The notes beneath the pieces are model-generated. The model searched no databases. It had not been told where the DNA came from and was given only the letters and a program-made list of their open reading frames with translations. This document shows positions 1 through 7,720 of a stretch of DNA of 45,664 bases, piece by piece. The stretch is from Christensenella sp. UBA4626 (GTDB taxonomy: Bacteria > Bacillota > Clostridia > Christensenellales > UBA1242), in assembly GCA_002406115.1 (NCBI GenBank), contig DHNC01000028.1, positions 1 through 45,664 on the forward strand, read 5' to 3'. The translations under genes were made by a program, and so were the position numbers. The stretch's first letter is position 1, and every line of letters starts with the position of its first letter.

Positions 1-416
1 TCAATGCCATTTTCATCTAGTGGGTCATACTTCCAACCTTGCGAGTAAGAATTTAGGTTTATTGGGTATTGTTTATTGATTAGTTTAGTGATGAAATTTA
101 GCAGTGCTTGATTTATTCTCACATTTGCATTTGTGTCCACAAAGTCCATTTTTTGGTTTGCAGATATGGTTGTAAGTTTGTCGTTTATCTCTTGCAAGTT
201 CTTTCTAATCTCACTGAAATTTATGCTTTGGTTAAGCACATTATCTCCAAGCATTTTGTCAGCGCCAAGCAAGGCAAAGTATTTCATAGCGTCATTTAGA
301 CTATCAAATTTGTCCTTAAACTTTTCAAGCGCTCGCTTAAAAATCTCATACTCATCTTGATTGTAAACTCTAATCATATACTGAGTTTTCAAGTCTTTTG
401 TTTTAATTCTAGCCAT
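1..416 (-). CDS. hypothetical protein of the mobile island, C-terminus off the left edge
   Basis: An open frame reads leftward from the ATG at 414-416 and is still open at base 1, so at least 138 residues are visible. It is preceded by a strong AGGAGG site at 422-427, which fixes the start. The visible protein begins MARIKTKDLKTQYMIRVYN and is rich in charged helical segments, with no membrane segment or catalytic motif I recognise. Small proteins of this kind are common in conjugative and mobilisable elements of Bacillota, and its place on a tRNA-bounded island fits that. That role is inference from context, not from a recognised domain. Confidence 0.6.
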   Translation of the reverse strand, partial: MARIKTKDLKTQYMIRVYNQDEYEIFKRALEKFKDKFDSLNDAMKYFALLGADKMLGDNVLNQSINFSEIRKNLQEINDKLTTISANQKMDFVDTNANVRINQALLNFITKLINKQYPINLNSYSQGWKYDPLDENGI

Positions 417-718
417 TTTAGCCTCCTAATTATTTTCTAGTCTTTCTATGTAGTAGGAAATTTCGCAAAAGAGCAAATCTCGTTTGCACATTTTGAGATA
501 TTTCCGCCCGTACCAAAAATTCGCAGAATTTTTACATCTCTTTCTATTTCTAATTAAAGGGGCAATGATTGTTTTTGTTTGCTTTTACATTTTAAAAATC
601 CTCCTTTTGTTTGAATTTACTTATACGAAAAAATACCTATCGTGGTAATAGGTATTTTTACTATTTTTAGAACATTCAAAAAACGATTTCAAATTGTTTA
701 AGCTATCTTCACTAGATA
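417..718. other. intergenic region with palindromes
   Basis: No gene is supported here. The stretch holds a perfect 8-base inverted repeat with a 3-base loop (AAAAATTC at 515-522, GAATTTTT at 526-533). A weaker GCAAA/TTTGC hairpin lies near 474-488, and the terminator at 631-657 is listed separately. The palindromes could be terminators or part of an element-processing site such as an origin of transfer. The sequence does not decide. Confidence 0.4.
631..657 (-). terminator. bidirectional-looking terminator at the end of the enzyme cluster
   Basis: AAATACCTAT (631-640) pairs perfectly with ATAGGTATTT (648-657) around a 7-base loop. A-rich DNA on the left gives a U-tail for transcripts arriving from the minus-strand cluster that ends at 719. 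Confidence 0.75.
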
Positions 719-1729
719 TTATTTTTCAAATATATTCATCTGTAAATTATTGGTTTTGTATTTAATAGCATTATTTATAAAATTGTACAAGTCACATTCA
801 TTTGTTTTTTCGCTAATAGTGTAATCACAGTCATTGATTAGTTCTTCGCTCTGTCTTTCAGTTTCAAACTTTTCCTGGCTCACGCAATATTGACCATCTC
901 GTAAAATGATATTATTCTTTCTAAATTCTTCTGAAGTATTAACATTAATATGAATTACTTTTCTTACAATATTTTTAAAATAATCTATACATTTTTTGTG
1001 TCTTAAACCATCTACAACCAAAATATTATCATTTATAAAATTATTAAGTATCGTATACTCCATAAAATCTTCAAAATTGTTATGTATCACTGTTTGACCA
1101 ACTTTTTGTAGATTTAATCTATTTATTTCCAAATTTTGTTTTAAACACAGCAATTTCAAATAATCTGAAAAACTATTTCTTTTACAATTAAACATCTTAG
1201 AAATTTTTTCTGCCCAATATGTTTTACCACTTCCAATTTTACCAGATATTAAAATAACCACATTAGGATATTTTAAATTGTAATCTATCCAGCCTAGCTT
1301 GTCTTTTTTATCGATATTAAATGGTGGTATAGTAATAGGTTTTGTAATCCACATTAAGGAAACATATTTTTTCTCAATTCTATCTTCCCAGAATACATCA
1401 TCAAAGGCACAAATTTCTTTCGAATACTTTTGTTTTAAAATATCTAAATTTAAATCGTTATCTTTACTAAAAAACTTAACATTTTCAATTATTGAATATG
1501 CTGTTACAGGTTTTCCTGAATCCTTAATAAACATAATATCTTTATCTTTTACTTTTAGGTACGGAGAGCATTTGTTAATTGAAAATCTAGATTCAATTGT
1601 TTTTTTACCAGAAAGCATGTAAGAATAAAAAGGTTGTGCAACAATAGCCAAGTGTAAATTTACACCAGCACATATCTTTATATCATTTAAAACACATTCA
1701 TTTAGAAGCTTTGTCCCAATATTTTCCAT
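719..1729 (-). CDS. ASCH domain fused to a P-loop nucleotide kinase-like domain
   Basis: The 336-residue protein has two parts. Residues about 25-135 resemble the ASCH/PUA-like fold (motif LAIVAQPFYSYMLSGKKTIE and a following beta-rich region), which binds RNA or modified nucleosides. Residues about 156-320 are a P-loop kinase-like domain with Walker A GKIGSGKT at 163-170 and a later VVDGLRH strand, reminiscent of dNMP and dephospho-CoA kinases. It is the last gene of the minus-strand cluster and its start overlaps the upstream frame at 1698-1729, implying translational coupling. A nucleotide or nucleic-acid substrate is inferred from the two domains; no exact function is known to me. A second ASCH protein opens the cluster at 10791. 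Confidence 0.75.
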   Translation of the reverse strand: MENIGTKLLNECVLNDIKICAGVNLHLAIVAQPFYSYMLSGKKTIESRFSINKCSPYLKVKDKDIMFIKDSGKPVTAYSIIENVKFFSKDNDLNLDILKQKYSKEICAFDDVFWEDRIEKKYVSLMWITKPITIPPFNIDKKDKLGWIDYNLKYPNVVILISGKIGSGKTYWAEKISKMFNCKRNSFSDYLKLLCLKQNLEINRLNLQKVGQTVIHNNFEDFMEYTILNNFINDNILVVDGLRHKKCIDYFKNIVRKVIHINVNTSEEFRKNNIILRDGQYCVSQEKFETERQSEELINDCDYTISEKTNECDLYNFINNAIKYKTNNLQMNIFEK

Positions 1730-1988
1730 ATTCTTTATACTCCAAACTTATAATATTTTCTATAAAATCAACAATTTCTTTTTTATCTTTATATACTTTT
1801 AAACAAAATCGATAAGATTTTTTGCTTCTTAAATTTAATATTTCACTCACCAGTTTCGTATTATTACATTTAAATACTCTATTCCCAGACGTCCAAAAAT
1901 TGACAAGCTTTAATTTGTCGTTTCGCATACTTACAGTAGGAAGAATATCCGAATCATAAATTTTTTCAAATTTTTTTTTGTTGAACAT
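1698..1988 (-). CDS. C-terminal part of the DPPW methyltransferase, in the -1 frame
   Basis: This 96-residue frame starts inside the upstream methyltransferase gene (1931-2884). It most likely encodes that protein's true C-terminus rather than a separate protein. The overlap contains nine A residues on the coding strand (1971-1979). Moving back one base there joins the upstream sequence ending IRIKLLPSQTCSTKK to this frame and adds a coherent basic/hydrophobic C-terminal domain. Its own ATG at 1986-1988 has no clear Shine-Dalgarno site. It could be reached by ribosomal -1 slippage on A AAA AAA or by polymerase slippage, or it could be the product of a frameshift mutation. Confidence 0.55.
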   Translation of the reverse strand: MFNKKKFEKIYDSDILPTVSMRNDKLKLVNFWTSGNRVFKCNNTKLVSEILNLRSKKSYRFCLKVYKDKKEIVDFIENIISLEYKEYGKYWDKASK

Positions 1989-2884
1989 GTCTGTGATGGC
2001 AACAATTTAATTCTAATGTTATTTATCGTATATTCACGCCATCTAATTTCTTCATTTTTATTTGAAAAAATAAAGTTGATTGTTTCATTGCGAACATACT
2101 TAAAAATTAGCAAATTGCCATATCTCCAATCAATAGGAAAATTTGTTATTTTGTTGTCCAAAATACTATTTATTTCAAATGGGGAAGATATGTAATTGAT
2201 TGTTTCCACATCTTCTTCAATCAATTCATATCCAACCTTTTTAGCAAAATTAATTATATCAGTTCTTTCTCTTTCAATAGATTCTCTAACTCCAAAAGGT
2301 GGGAATATAACAAAAAGAAACGCATTAATATTAGACAGTTTACCAAACTTAAAGATAAAATTCAGATAAGCATCTTTGTACCATGGAGGATCGCAAATAA
2401 TCGCGTCAAATTTTTTCTTTGTAGAATATGTCATAATATCCGATACTACTTTATTTTGAAATCTTATACTTGTAATATTTTTCTCTATAAATGTAACATC
2501 TCTTTTCTTTAAGAATGCGTTTTTATTGTAAATAAGTGAGGGTGTACCAACAAAAAGAAATCTGTTATTATGATCACAATACTTTGAAATCTTATTGAAT
2601 AAATAATTTTGAGTTTTATATGTAAATCTCCAATCGGAATCTAACATGTGCGGAATTGGATTATATTTAACATATTTATAAATACTTCTTTTATAAATGT
2701 GCTTGTTTTTTGTTGTTTCTAAAAGAATATTCGTTTTTTTATTATTATTAAGATTACTCTCTTTTAAAAATTTCACACAATCAACAATAAAACATCCTTT
2801 GCAATTTTTAATAAAAGTTTGTAAATTTGTAGTAGCTTTATTTACAAGGGATTTATGAATTATTTCTTCATAAAACTTATCCAT
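1931..2884 (-). CDS. class I SAM-type transferase with DPPW motif, probably frameshifted near its end
   Basis: The 317-residue frame has a Rossmann-type transferase core. A strand and loop (RFLFVGTPSLIY) sits at the nucleotide-binding position, followed by FDAIICDPPWYKD, the D/N-PP-Y/W catalytic signature of amino-methyltransferases acting on nucleic-acid bases, also seen in some aminopropyltransferase relatives. It has a good AAAGGAT site before the ATG at 2884. The last dozen or so residues after the A9 run (1971-1979) look out of frame, and the natural C-terminus continues in 1698-1988. Because an S-adenosylmethionine decarboxylase lies in the same island, transfer of an aminopropyl group from decarboxylated SAM is an alternative to methyl transfer. 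The substrate is unknown. Confidence 0.7.
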   Translation of the reverse strand: MDKFYEEIIHKSLVNKATTNLQTFIKNCKGCFIVDCVKFLKESNLNNNKKTNILLETTKNKHIYKRSIYKYVKYNPIPHMLDSDWRFTYKTQNYLFNKISKYCDHNNRFLFVGTPSLIYNKNAFLKKRDVTFIEKNITSIRFQNKVVSDIMTYSTKKKFDAIICDPPWYKDAYLNFIFKFGKLSNINAFLFVIFPPFGVRESIERERTDIINFAKKVGYELIEEDVETINYISSPFEINSILDNKITNFPIDWRYGNLLIFKYVRNETINFIFSNKNEEIRWREYTINNIRIKLLPSQTCSTKKNLKKFMIRIFFLL

Positions 2885-2889
2885 ATGAT

Positions 2890-3630
2890 TTAATCCTTTA
2901 TCTTAATCTCACAAATATTTTGTTGAATTTCCTCTGTTGTAAAACGTTTTTTTATTTCATCGCACCATGCTTTTATTGCAATATTTTGATTATCTATTGC
3001 TTTTTTGCTATCTGGATTTTTTATCATTCGACCCATAGTTGGTGTAAATTGAAATATTTTCAGTGGAATTATCCTTAAAGGGAAATAAAAAGAAATTTCT
3101 TTTTGAACCTTATCCATAAAATTAGCAATTCTTTCTTTTATATTTCTGATGCTATTTGTTGTAAGTGTAATATAACCATAAACATCAAATCCATATTCTA
3201 TATATTTTTTTAAAGTCTTAAAAGATTTATAATAGAATTCTTTTTTCAACATACAATTATATTCATAGGATTCTTCATCAAAACCTTTAAAACAGCAAAC
3301 TTTGCCATAGTTTTTGTAGGAAGCCAATTCTTTAATTTCGTCTTCACTAAGATATGTAAACATACTTTCTGTTGATAAAGTATCATCTGACCAAATATAA
3401 TATTTTTTATCCAAATTTCTCTTTTTCAACTCTCTAGCCAACCATAAAGGCCACTCTGGTGTTAATTCAGGATTGCCGCCAGATAAATCTATAACAGTTT
3501 TGTCTTTACACTGCATTTCTAGATGGTCAACAATTTCATTCGTTGAAAACCATTTAGAATTTTGATCACTTAAATTTTTAAGGTTGTCAGGTACAAAACA
3601 ATACCAGCAATTCATATTACAAATTGGCAA
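2890..3630 (-). CDS. radical SAM enzyme, catalytic part downstream of an in-frame TAA
   Basis: The frame carries the radical SAM cluster motif CNMNCWYC (C-x3-C-x2-C, residues 4-11), followed by the conserved block VIDLSGGNPELTPEWPLW and YIWSDDTLSTE. The only start in this piece is a TTG at 3630 with no ribosome-binding site. It would cut through the first beta strand, because the codons before it (positions 3631-3651, encoding INVQVFQ) continue the fold upstream to a TAA at 3652-3654. The same frame is then open through 3867. I read 3867-2890 as one radical SAM gene interrupted by a single stop. The enzyme would form a 5'-deoxyadenosyl radical; the substrate is unknown. Confidence 0.75.
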   Translation of the reverse strand: MPICNMNCWYCFVPDNLKNLSDQNSKWFSTNEIVDHLEMQCKDKTVIDLSGGNPELTPEWPLWLARELKKRNLDKKYYIWSDDTLSTESMFTYLSEDEIKELASYKNYGKVCCFKGFDEESYEYNCMLKKEFYYKSFKTLKKYIEYGFDVYGYITLTTNSIRNIKERIANFMDKVQKEISFYFPLRIIPLKIFQFTPTMGRMIKNPDSKKAIDNQNIAIKAWCDEIKKRFTTEEIQQNICEIKIKD

Positions 3631-3651
3631 TTGAAAAACCTGTACATTAAT

Positions 3652-3867
3652 TTAAGGTTCATTATATGGTAAACCAAAATATTTATTGGCGGGATCTATT
3701 GGCAATGGATCATTTATCCAGTCTTTTATTTGTCTTTTAAAATGATGTATTCTAGCATAACCTCCACAAGTGGACTTCTCTGTTAAATCTTGTTCCTGCT
3801 CAGATCCTTCAATTTTTGCTAATAAAATTTTCTGATTTTCTACATCAATAAATCTTTTTCTATCCAT
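3652..3867 (-). CDS. N-terminal part of the radical SAM enzyme, ended by an in-frame TAA
   Basis: This 71-residue frame ends at TAA 3652-3654. It is in exactly the same frame as the radical SAM catalytic part that follows (2890-3630), with no stop between. Its sequence (STCGGYARIHHFKRQIKDW, then DPLPIDPANKYFGLP) matches what I recall of the N-terminal arm of a family of uncharacterised radical SAM proteins, where it leads directly into the CxxxCxxC strand. The start overlaps the DUF4186 gene by 8 bases, suggesting coupling. Whether the stop is a mutation, an assembly error or a recoding site cannot be told from the sequence. Confidence 0.65.
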   Translation of the reverse strand: MDRKRFIDVENQKILLAKIEGSEQEQDLTEKSTCGGYARIHHFKRQIKDWINDPLPIDPANKYFGLPYNEP

Positions 3868-4237
3868 TATCCTTCTCCTTTAAATGTTTAATTTCAATTT
3901 TTATCCACTCCATTATAATGTTTACAATATAATTACACTCATTTTCAGTTAAGATATGTGTTTTTTCAATAGAGTGCCATTTTTTTAAACATTCACGACA
4001 ACATGTTGCTGTCGCATGTTGAGCTATGAATACCGGATGTCCTTTCATTGGTGTTTGTTTTCCGTCATTAAATGTTGAAATATCTTTAAGATGCTTGGAT
4101 ACAAAATCATAAGCATGAGATTCAATCATATTAATTCCTTTTTTATCAATATAATCAAAATCTTTGGTTTTTAAATGAAATGAACTCCTAAATTTTGAAT
4201 TTTTTAATCTATATAAAATTTGTGATATGTTCTCCAT
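3860..4237 (-). CDS. DUF4186 family protein
   Basis: The 125-residue protein matches the DUF4186 family along its whole length. It shows the conserved block DGKQTPMKGHPVFIAQHATA, followed by CCRECLKKWH, which looks like a metal site (His and three Cys), then a C-terminal YIVNIIMEWI helix. The biochemical role of the family is unknown to me, though it recurs in mobile and prophage DNA. There is no Shine-Dalgarno site; a TATTAT -10 element (4244-4249) sits only six bases before the ATG, so the message may be leaderless. It begins the second half of the cluster and overlaps the radical SAM gene. Confidence 0.85.
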   Translation of the reverse strand: MENISQILYRLKNSKFRSSFHLKTKDFDYIDKKGINMIESHAYDFVSKHLKDISTFNDGKQTPMKGHPVFIAQHATATCCRECLKKWHSIEKTHILTENECNYIVNIIMEWIKIEIKHLKEKDNG

Positions 4238-4638
4238 GTTTATATAATAGCATATTTTGATGAAATCTTATAGTATTTTAACAAAAAATATAAAAAAATC
4301 TCTTATGTACTCTCACATCGAAATTTCTTTCTTTATCAAATTTTCTTTCTTTATCTAACAAAACAAAAAAATATATTTTTATTTATTATATATACAATGG
4401 TGGGCAACCATTTTTTATTTGTTAGATATAAAATTGTGTTTTTCAGGTTTGTTGGTTAGAAACGCAAAGTTAGTGTCATTTTTCTTTGTTAGAAAAAATA
4501 TAATGTGGTCCAAAAGAAAAAGAACTATCAAAACAATAGTTCTTTGTTCAAATATTTAGTCCCTCTATATATAAGGACATTTTTTAATCAAAAATTAAGT
4601 ATCTTTTTGAAAAAAAAGTTAAATTTTTTAATTTTTAT
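4238..4638. other. AT-rich intergenic region between the two halves of the cluster
   Basis: No coding frame is supported. It contains a 14-base direct repeat TTTCTTTCTTTATC (4324-4337 and 4342-4355), a hairpin AATGGT/ACCATT (4396-4412) with a T-run on the plus strand, the terminator at 4519-4545, and an AGTCC/GGACA hairpin with a T-run near 4558-4590. Several terminators in 300 bases suggest that transcription from the left and right halves is kept apart. Confidence 0.5.
4519..4545 (-). terminator. terminator after the sigma-like gene
   Basis: AAAGAACTAT (4519-4528) pairs perfectly with ATAGTTCTTT (4536-4545) around a 7-base loop. On the minus strand the stem is followed by a T-rich tail, placing it downstream of the gene ending at 4639. 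Confidence 0.75.
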
Positions 4639-5388
4639 TTATTTTGTTGCTATTTGACCACTTTTTTCTTCCAAATCTGTAATAAAATCATCAACCATTT
4701 TAAGAACTTGCACGATATTGCCCTTAAAAGTTTTTAACTTTTCAAAATGGGCTTCAATACCTTGCTCGGCAAAAGCATTATTCATTTGTTCTATGTATTT
4801 GTCATCAAGAGTAGAATAATCAATCTGTTTAGATAGTTGTTCTCTTATATTCATATTTGACTTTGTTGTTATGCTATGAGTTATGGCTTTTCTAGTTTCT
4901 TTTATTAGATTTCTGACTTCGTTTAGGTCAATAGTCAATATTCCTTTTTGCCTTATTTCTTGCAAATATGCATTAAACAAATATTCAGCTCCTCTTTGAA
5001 ATTTATCCCAAAATGATGATTGTGTAAATTCTTCATTATTACAAAGTATGACGCGATAGTTATATATAATTTTTTCTAGTCTTTGATTTATTGCACTAGG
5101 ACTAATTCCAAATCTTTCTGCAATAACATTTTGCTTCGTTCCAGCAAGATATTGGCACAATATGAGTTTGTCTTGACCTTGTAGTTTAGACAGACTTTCT
5201 CTTAAAATTTTCTTGTCAATTTTTTCTACCATTTGGTCAACAATATCTACACTTCCTTGCGAAGAATGTTTATTCAAATATCCATCTAAGTAGTCTTGAC
5301 TTTGGTTACCTTGAATAGCAGAAAAACCAACTTCGTGTCGTCTTATTTTTCTACCTTTACTTTCTTTCTTTATTTCTTTTTCACTCAT
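4639..5388 (-). CDS. sigma-70 region 4-like DNA-binding protein
   Basis: The 249-residue protein has one recognisable module. Residues about 65-110 (LQGQDKLILCQYLAGTKQN, then IAERFGISPSAINQRLEKI) form a sigma region 4-type helix-turn-helix. The N-terminus is short and basic, and the C-terminal 130 residues are helical with no known domain. There is no region 2, so it is unlikely to be a complete sigma factor. Such proteins are usual regulators on conjugative and integrative elements. It has an AAAGGATG site and lies 54 bases after the AdoMet decarboxylase gene, so it may be read with the upstream operon. A role in controlling the cluster is inference. Confidence 0.7.
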   Translation of the reverse strand: MSEKEIKKESKGRKIRRHEVGFSAIQGNQSQDYLDGYLNKHSSQGSVDIVDQMVEKIDKKILRESLSKLQGQDKLILCQYLAGTKQNVIAERFGISPSAINQRLEKIIYNYRVILCNNEEFTQSSFWDKFQRGAEYLFNAYLQEIRQKGILTIDLNEVRNLIKETRKAITHSITTKSNMNIREQLSKQIDYSTLDDKYIEQMNNAFAEQGIEAHFEKLKTFKGNIVQVLKMVDDFITDLEEKSGQIATK

Positions 5389-5442
5389 AATGCATCCTTT
5401 AGCGTTTATACATTAAGCAAAACTCTCATTTTTATACTTCCT

Positions 5443-5790
5443 TTATTTAATAATGTGTTTTATAGTTTTACACATTACTTTATTCGATTTGAAAAGTTCT
5501 TTAAAATATAATTTGTCTATTTTTAACTTCTTAGAACAAGAGAACAAATCTATACTAACATATTTATACTCTGGCCATGTGTGTAATACTAAATGAGACT
5601 CTGAAAGGATATCAACAGAAGTAAGTCCTTGATTTGGAAACAAGTATTTAATTTTCTTTACCGAATGCAAATCTAGATCTTCAACTATTTTGTTTACTAT
5701 ATTTTCAATTTCATTTTCATCATTTATATCAATAGAACAATTATAGATGTCAACAAGATTTTGCCAAGTCTTTTTTCCTTTGAATAACAT
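5443..5790 (-). CDS. speD: S-adenosylmethionine decarboxylase proenzyme (bacterial SpeD/SpeH type)
   Basis: The 115-residue protein has the length and motifs of the short bacterial enzyme, which makes decarboxylated SAM, the aminopropyl donor. The segment LSESHLVLHTWPEY contains the self-cleavage site Glu64-Ser65 (Ser65 would become the pyruvoyl group), the processing His70, and further on Cys85 in DLFSC. All key residues are present, so it should be active. No spermidine synthase is adjacent; it sits among methyltransferase-like genes. The product may therefore feed an aminopropyl or related transfer in this pathway instead of ordinary polyamine synthesis. It has an AAGGAG site and overlaps the upstream methyltransferase by 41 bases. 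Confidence 0.88.
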   Translation of the reverse strand: MLFKGKKTWQNLVDIYNCSIDINDENEIENIVNKIVEDLDLHSVKKIKYLFPNQGLTSVDILSESHLVLHTWPEYKYVSIDLFSCSKKLKIDKLYFKELFKSNKVMCKTIKHIIK

Positions 5791-6448
5791 ATATTATAAC
5801 TCCTTTATAATTATCATCATTGATAAAATTTACATACTTACAATACTTCAATGTTAGATTGTTTTCTTTAACAAACTTTTGTATTAATTGTTGGTTGAGA
5901 AAAGTGTTGTCAATATTTTTTTTAATTGTATATTGTTCATTAAAAATCCAGTTGGCCGATATCAAAATTCCATTTTCTTTTAATAAGCCGCAAATTTGTG
6001 CCAATATTTTTTCAAACTGTTTTTCATTACTACATAGACCCAATAGTCCGATTTGACTAATATTTTTGTATTTGTGTTTTAAAGAGATATTTGAAAGTAA
6101 ATCTCGTTTTATAAATTTAGTTTTGCAATGCCTTAAGTCCCTATTATAATAATTACTTCTCACATATTTGTAGCAACCTCCATCATAGTTGCTTAATTTC
6201 AATATTTTCGTTAAGAAAAATGACTCTTCAGAAATATCTACAATATCAATAGGATTATTATACTTCTGAGCCAACCACCACAAAAGAGAAGTTGAACCGC
6301 CACCTAAATCCAACCACTTAGATTTTACAAAATATTTGTTAAAACATTCAAGAATTTCTTCAGTACCAAATCCACATAAAAAGTCAGATCCATAATAATT
6401 ACAAAAATAATCAAGTTCTCTTTTTAAATTAAATAAATCAATATTCAT
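5750..6448 (-). CDS. class I SAM-dependent methyltransferase
   Basis: The protein has a clear SAM-binding motif I (KWLDLGGGSTSLLWW, about residues 43-57) followed by an acidic strand end (IDIVDIS) and a motif III-like region (LLKENGILISANW). The fold suggests a small-molecule N- or O-methyltransferase. I place the start at the ATG at 6446-6448 because GGAG is seven bases upstream; an ATG six bases earlier is too close to it. It overlaps both neighbours and follows the AlkZ-like gene. Given the AdoMet decarboxylase immediately downstream, it might use decarboxylated SAM, but nothing in the sequence proves this. Confidence 0.75.
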   Translation of the reverse strand: MNIDLFNLKRELDYFCNYYGSDFLCGFGTEEILECFNKYFVKSKWLDLGGGSTSLLWWLAQKYNNPIDIVDISEESFFLTKILKLSNYDGGCYKYVRSNYYNRDLRHCKTKFIKRDLLSNISLKHKYKNISQIGLLGLCSNEKQFEKILAQICGLLKENGILISANWIFNEQYTIKKNIDNTFLNQQLIQKFVKENNLTLKYCKYVNFINDDNYKGVIIYVIQRKKDLAKSC

Positions 6449-7436
6449 AAACATACTCCAATTTAACGTCCTTACCGAACAATTCTATAAATTTATCATA
6501 GATCGCTTTTTTTTGTGCAACACTTAAACTTTCGACCATCCTAATGCTAACAAAATCTTTTTTATATCTCCACGTAGCTATGATCTTTCCATCTAGTATA
6601 ATTATGGCTTCAACTATTCCTGCAGGTCCCCACACTTTGCTTTTAAACTGGTTATTTATCAACCAAGTTTTATCTTCATAACTTAAACAAATATTATCAA
6701 ATTTACCTAGAACAATAGTTGGAATATTCATTTTATTATTAAGTAGGTCTAAATCTTTCCTGTGGACGATTAATTTATCATCCGTTATAACATAATCTTT
6801 TGGCAATTTATTAAAAATTTTATTTGTTTCCTTATAAGGAACTCCTAGCCAATGTTTAAAATCATTCAATGTTGCGGGACCATATATTTTAAAATAATCT
6901 TCCATAACCTTTAGCATTGAGAGATTTTTATTTATTTTTCTATAATTAAAAACAATGGAACTTCTTTGTTTACTATAAACAAGCCCTTGTTTGGTTAATT
7001 CAATAAAAATTCCACCCCAGTTTTTAATGAAACTATTGTTAACCTCAAAAGATAAAAGTTTATCTACACTAATTTGTTCATGTCTTAAACATATCTTTTT
7101 GATATCATTAAAATCATTTAAGCTTAGATCATCTTTTAGATACTTTTTGTTAAACCAATTGTCTATCACATTGTTCACATAAACAATTTGCGAATATTTA
7201 CTCTTATTTACTAAAAATAGAGTGTTACGAACATACCAATTACGTATGGACTTCAGATATATTTCATTAAAAGTTACAGGGAAACATAATCTAGCATTTA
7301 CATTGAACAACATATCTTTTTCGCTTTGCGCTTGAATCTCTAAGCGATTAATCAACTCGTTAAAAGAAGAAAACTTCTTAATTAATCCTTGCTTGTATAA
7401 TCTTATATACATAACATCTTCTTTGGAAATTATCAT
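6438..7436 (-). CDS. AlkZ-like DNA glycosylase (winged-helix, HTH_42/YcaQ superfamily)
   Basis: The 332-residue protein matches the AlkZ/YcaQ superfamily over its length. Residues 35-37 are Q-A-Q, the catalytic Q-x-Q signature of AlkZ-type enzymes. A winged-helix region follows (YGPATLNDFKHWLGVPYKE), then the C-terminal block LGKFDNICLSYEDKTWL and WGPAGIVEAIIILDGKIIAT. In the described members these enzymes remove bulky alkylated bases and unhook interstrand crosslinks. They are often self-resistance genes inside clusters for DNA-damaging natural products. It has a GAGGTG site and is embedded between two methyltransferase genes. A protective role against a product of this cluster is inference, but it is the most informative clue to the cluster's purpose. 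Confidence 0.85.
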   Translation of the reverse strand: MIISKEDVMYIRLYKQGLIKKFSSFNELINRLEIQAQSEKDMLFNVNARLCFPVTFNEIYLKSIRNWYVRNTLFLVNKSKYSQIVYVNNVIDNWFNKKYLKDDLSLNDFNDIKKICLRHEQISVDKLLSFEVNNSFIKNWGGIFIELTKQGLVYSKQRSSIVFNYRKINKNLSMLKVMEDYFKIYGPATLNDFKHWLGVPYKETNKIFNKLPKDYVITDDKLIVHRKDLDLLNNKMNIPTIVLGKFDNICLSYEDKTWLINNQFKSKVWGPAGIVEAIIILDGKIIATWRYKKDFVSIRMVESLSVAQKKAIYDKFIELFGKDVKLEYVYEY

Positions 7437-7693
7437 AGCACCTCTACAAAAAATATTTGATATTCACTTTGAAATTGTTTATCGAAATTTTTATTATATA
7501 TAGTAAATTTAAAACCATATTCTTTCAATAAATTGATTATGTCTTTTACATTATGATTAAACATATAAATGTTGTGTTTAAAGCATAAATTACCGTCTTG
7601 AAAGTATCTATGACACAAATATACTTTATTTTTTATTACTTTAAAACTAGTTTCCCTTAAATAGATTACATTATCAACTCTCGATTTCACCAC
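7433..7693 (-). CDS. C-terminal part of a methyltransferase, downstream of an in-frame TAA
   Basis: This 86-residue piece uses a GTG at 7691-7693 without a ribosome-binding site. The same frame is open upstream to the TAA at 7721-7723 that ends the preceding gene (codons between them encode APSYLTNSC). Its content, beta strands with YLRETSFKVIKNKVYLCHRYF and a final YQIFFVEVL strand, is the expected second half of a class I methyltransferase fold. I therefore treat 8143-7433 as one gene of 237 codons broken by a single stop. It overlaps the AlkZ-like start by 4 bases. Confidence 0.6.
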   Translation of the reverse strand: MVKSRVDNVIYLRETSFKVIKNKVYLCHRYFQDGNLCFKHNIYMFNHNVKDIINLLKEYGFKFTIYNKNFDKQFQSEYQIFFVEVL

Positions 7694-7720
7694 GCAAGAG
7701 TTAGTTAAATAAGAAGGTGC

